Assembly (NCBI GenBank): GCA_002425305.1 | Contig: DILZ01000065.1 | Span: 4,483 to 9,957 of the forward strand | Direction of reading: 5' to 3' | Origin: Ruminococcaceae bacterium UBA5579 | Lineage (GTDB): Bacteria; Bacillota; Clostridia; Oscillospirales; Ruminococcaceae | Length of the DNA: 5,475 bases | Shown: positions 5,317 through 5,475 of the stretch, piece by piece | Position numbering within the stretch: position 1 is the stretch's first letter | Layout: each line of letters opens with the position of its first letter | Notes under the pieces: model-generated | What the model was told of the DNA's origin: nothing | Database searches by the model: none | The model's input: only the letters and a program-made list of their open reading frames with translations | Position numbers and translations under genes: made by a program

Positions 5317-5475
5317 TTTCTGTTCTTTCTCACAGCAACAATGGTAATTGCACCCGCAAGTATAACGGGGGTCACCGCCAGAGCGATACCGGTTTCGGGA
5401 TTATTACTATCGTTATTTTCGCCCTTGTTATCGTTGCTGCCGCTGTTATTTCCATCATCGGACGTGCCCATATTG
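5313..5475 (-). CDS. C-terminal end of an NPETG-anchored surface protein (5' part outside window)
   Basis: Only the last 53 residues are present. They comprise a low-complexity Asn/Ser/Asp/Gly-rich linker (first about 24 residues), the motif NPETG, a hydrophobic membrane segment (IALAVTPVILAGAITIVAV) and a short basic tail, RKNRK, before the TAA stop. This is the standard order of a cell-wall sorting signal: motif, membrane helix, positive tail. NPxTG replaces the classical LPxTG, a variant seen in surface proteins of Clostridia; a cognate sortase is presumed elsewhere in the genome. The function of the main body cannot be judged. The gene ends in a strong terminator, so it is not part of the serine operon. 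A plus-strand frame over the same bases is a shadow of this segment. Confidence 0.85.
   Translation of the reverse strand, partial: NMGTSDDGNNSGSNDNKGENNDSNNPETGIALAVTPVILAGAITIVAVRKNRK

Noticed and set aside
5283..5475. A plus-strand TATAAT, GAGGAA and an ATG at 5310 opening a frame to the right edge
   Set aside because: No -35 is present and the frame is the complement of the sorting-signal helix and linker, which would explain its hydrophobic content. The minus-strand NPETG tail with a terminator is far better supported.

Overview
The window reads as chromosomal DNA from an anaerobic Clostridia-type Firmicute, most likely in the Ruminococcus/Oscillospiraceae range. The evidence is strong GGAGG-type ribosome binding sites, sigma-A promoters close to consensus, a short ACT-type SerA, an NPxTG-type surface anchor and a small clostridial XRE regulator. 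The genus assignment is inference from protein style, not from a marker gene.

Layout from left to right. (1) Bases 1-2156, minus strand: the first 718 codons of a secreted, modular surface protein with a signal peptide, five divergent fibronectin-III-like modules, a C-terminal beta-type domain and an acidic Ser/Thr/Pro/Glu-rich linker. Its 3' end lies beyond base 1. (2) Bases 2157-2307: a divergent control region with a good minus-strand sigma-A promoter whose spacer holds a 6+6 bp palindrome, a second dyad in the leader, and a probable plus-strand -10. (3) Bases 2308-2553, plus strand: an 81-residue Cro/C1-type regulator. (4) Bases 2558-2583: a hairpin terminator shared with the converging serine operon. 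(5) Bases 5203 down to 2606, minus strand: a serine operon with a TTGACA-N17-TATAAT promoter, then serC, a 60-codon gene resembling DUF6440, a 32-base near-perfect palindrome, and serA. (6) Bases 5251-5274: the terminator of the next gene. (7) Bases 5313-5475, minus strand: the last 53 residues of a second surface protein with an NPETG sorting signal.

SerA and SerC catalyse the first two steps of L-serine synthesis from 3-phosphoglycerate; no phosphatase (SerB) gene is in the window. The small gene between them is the least understood member of the operon. The XRE regulator sits back to back with the surface protein gene and could control it through the palindrome in the shared region, but this is inference. 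I see no mobile element, CRISPR array, tRNA or rRNA. The most interesting leads are the DUF6440-like gene embedded in the serine operon, the long intercistronic hairpin before serA, and the operator-like dyads in both main promoters. I found nothing that clearly amounts to an undescribed multi-gene system.
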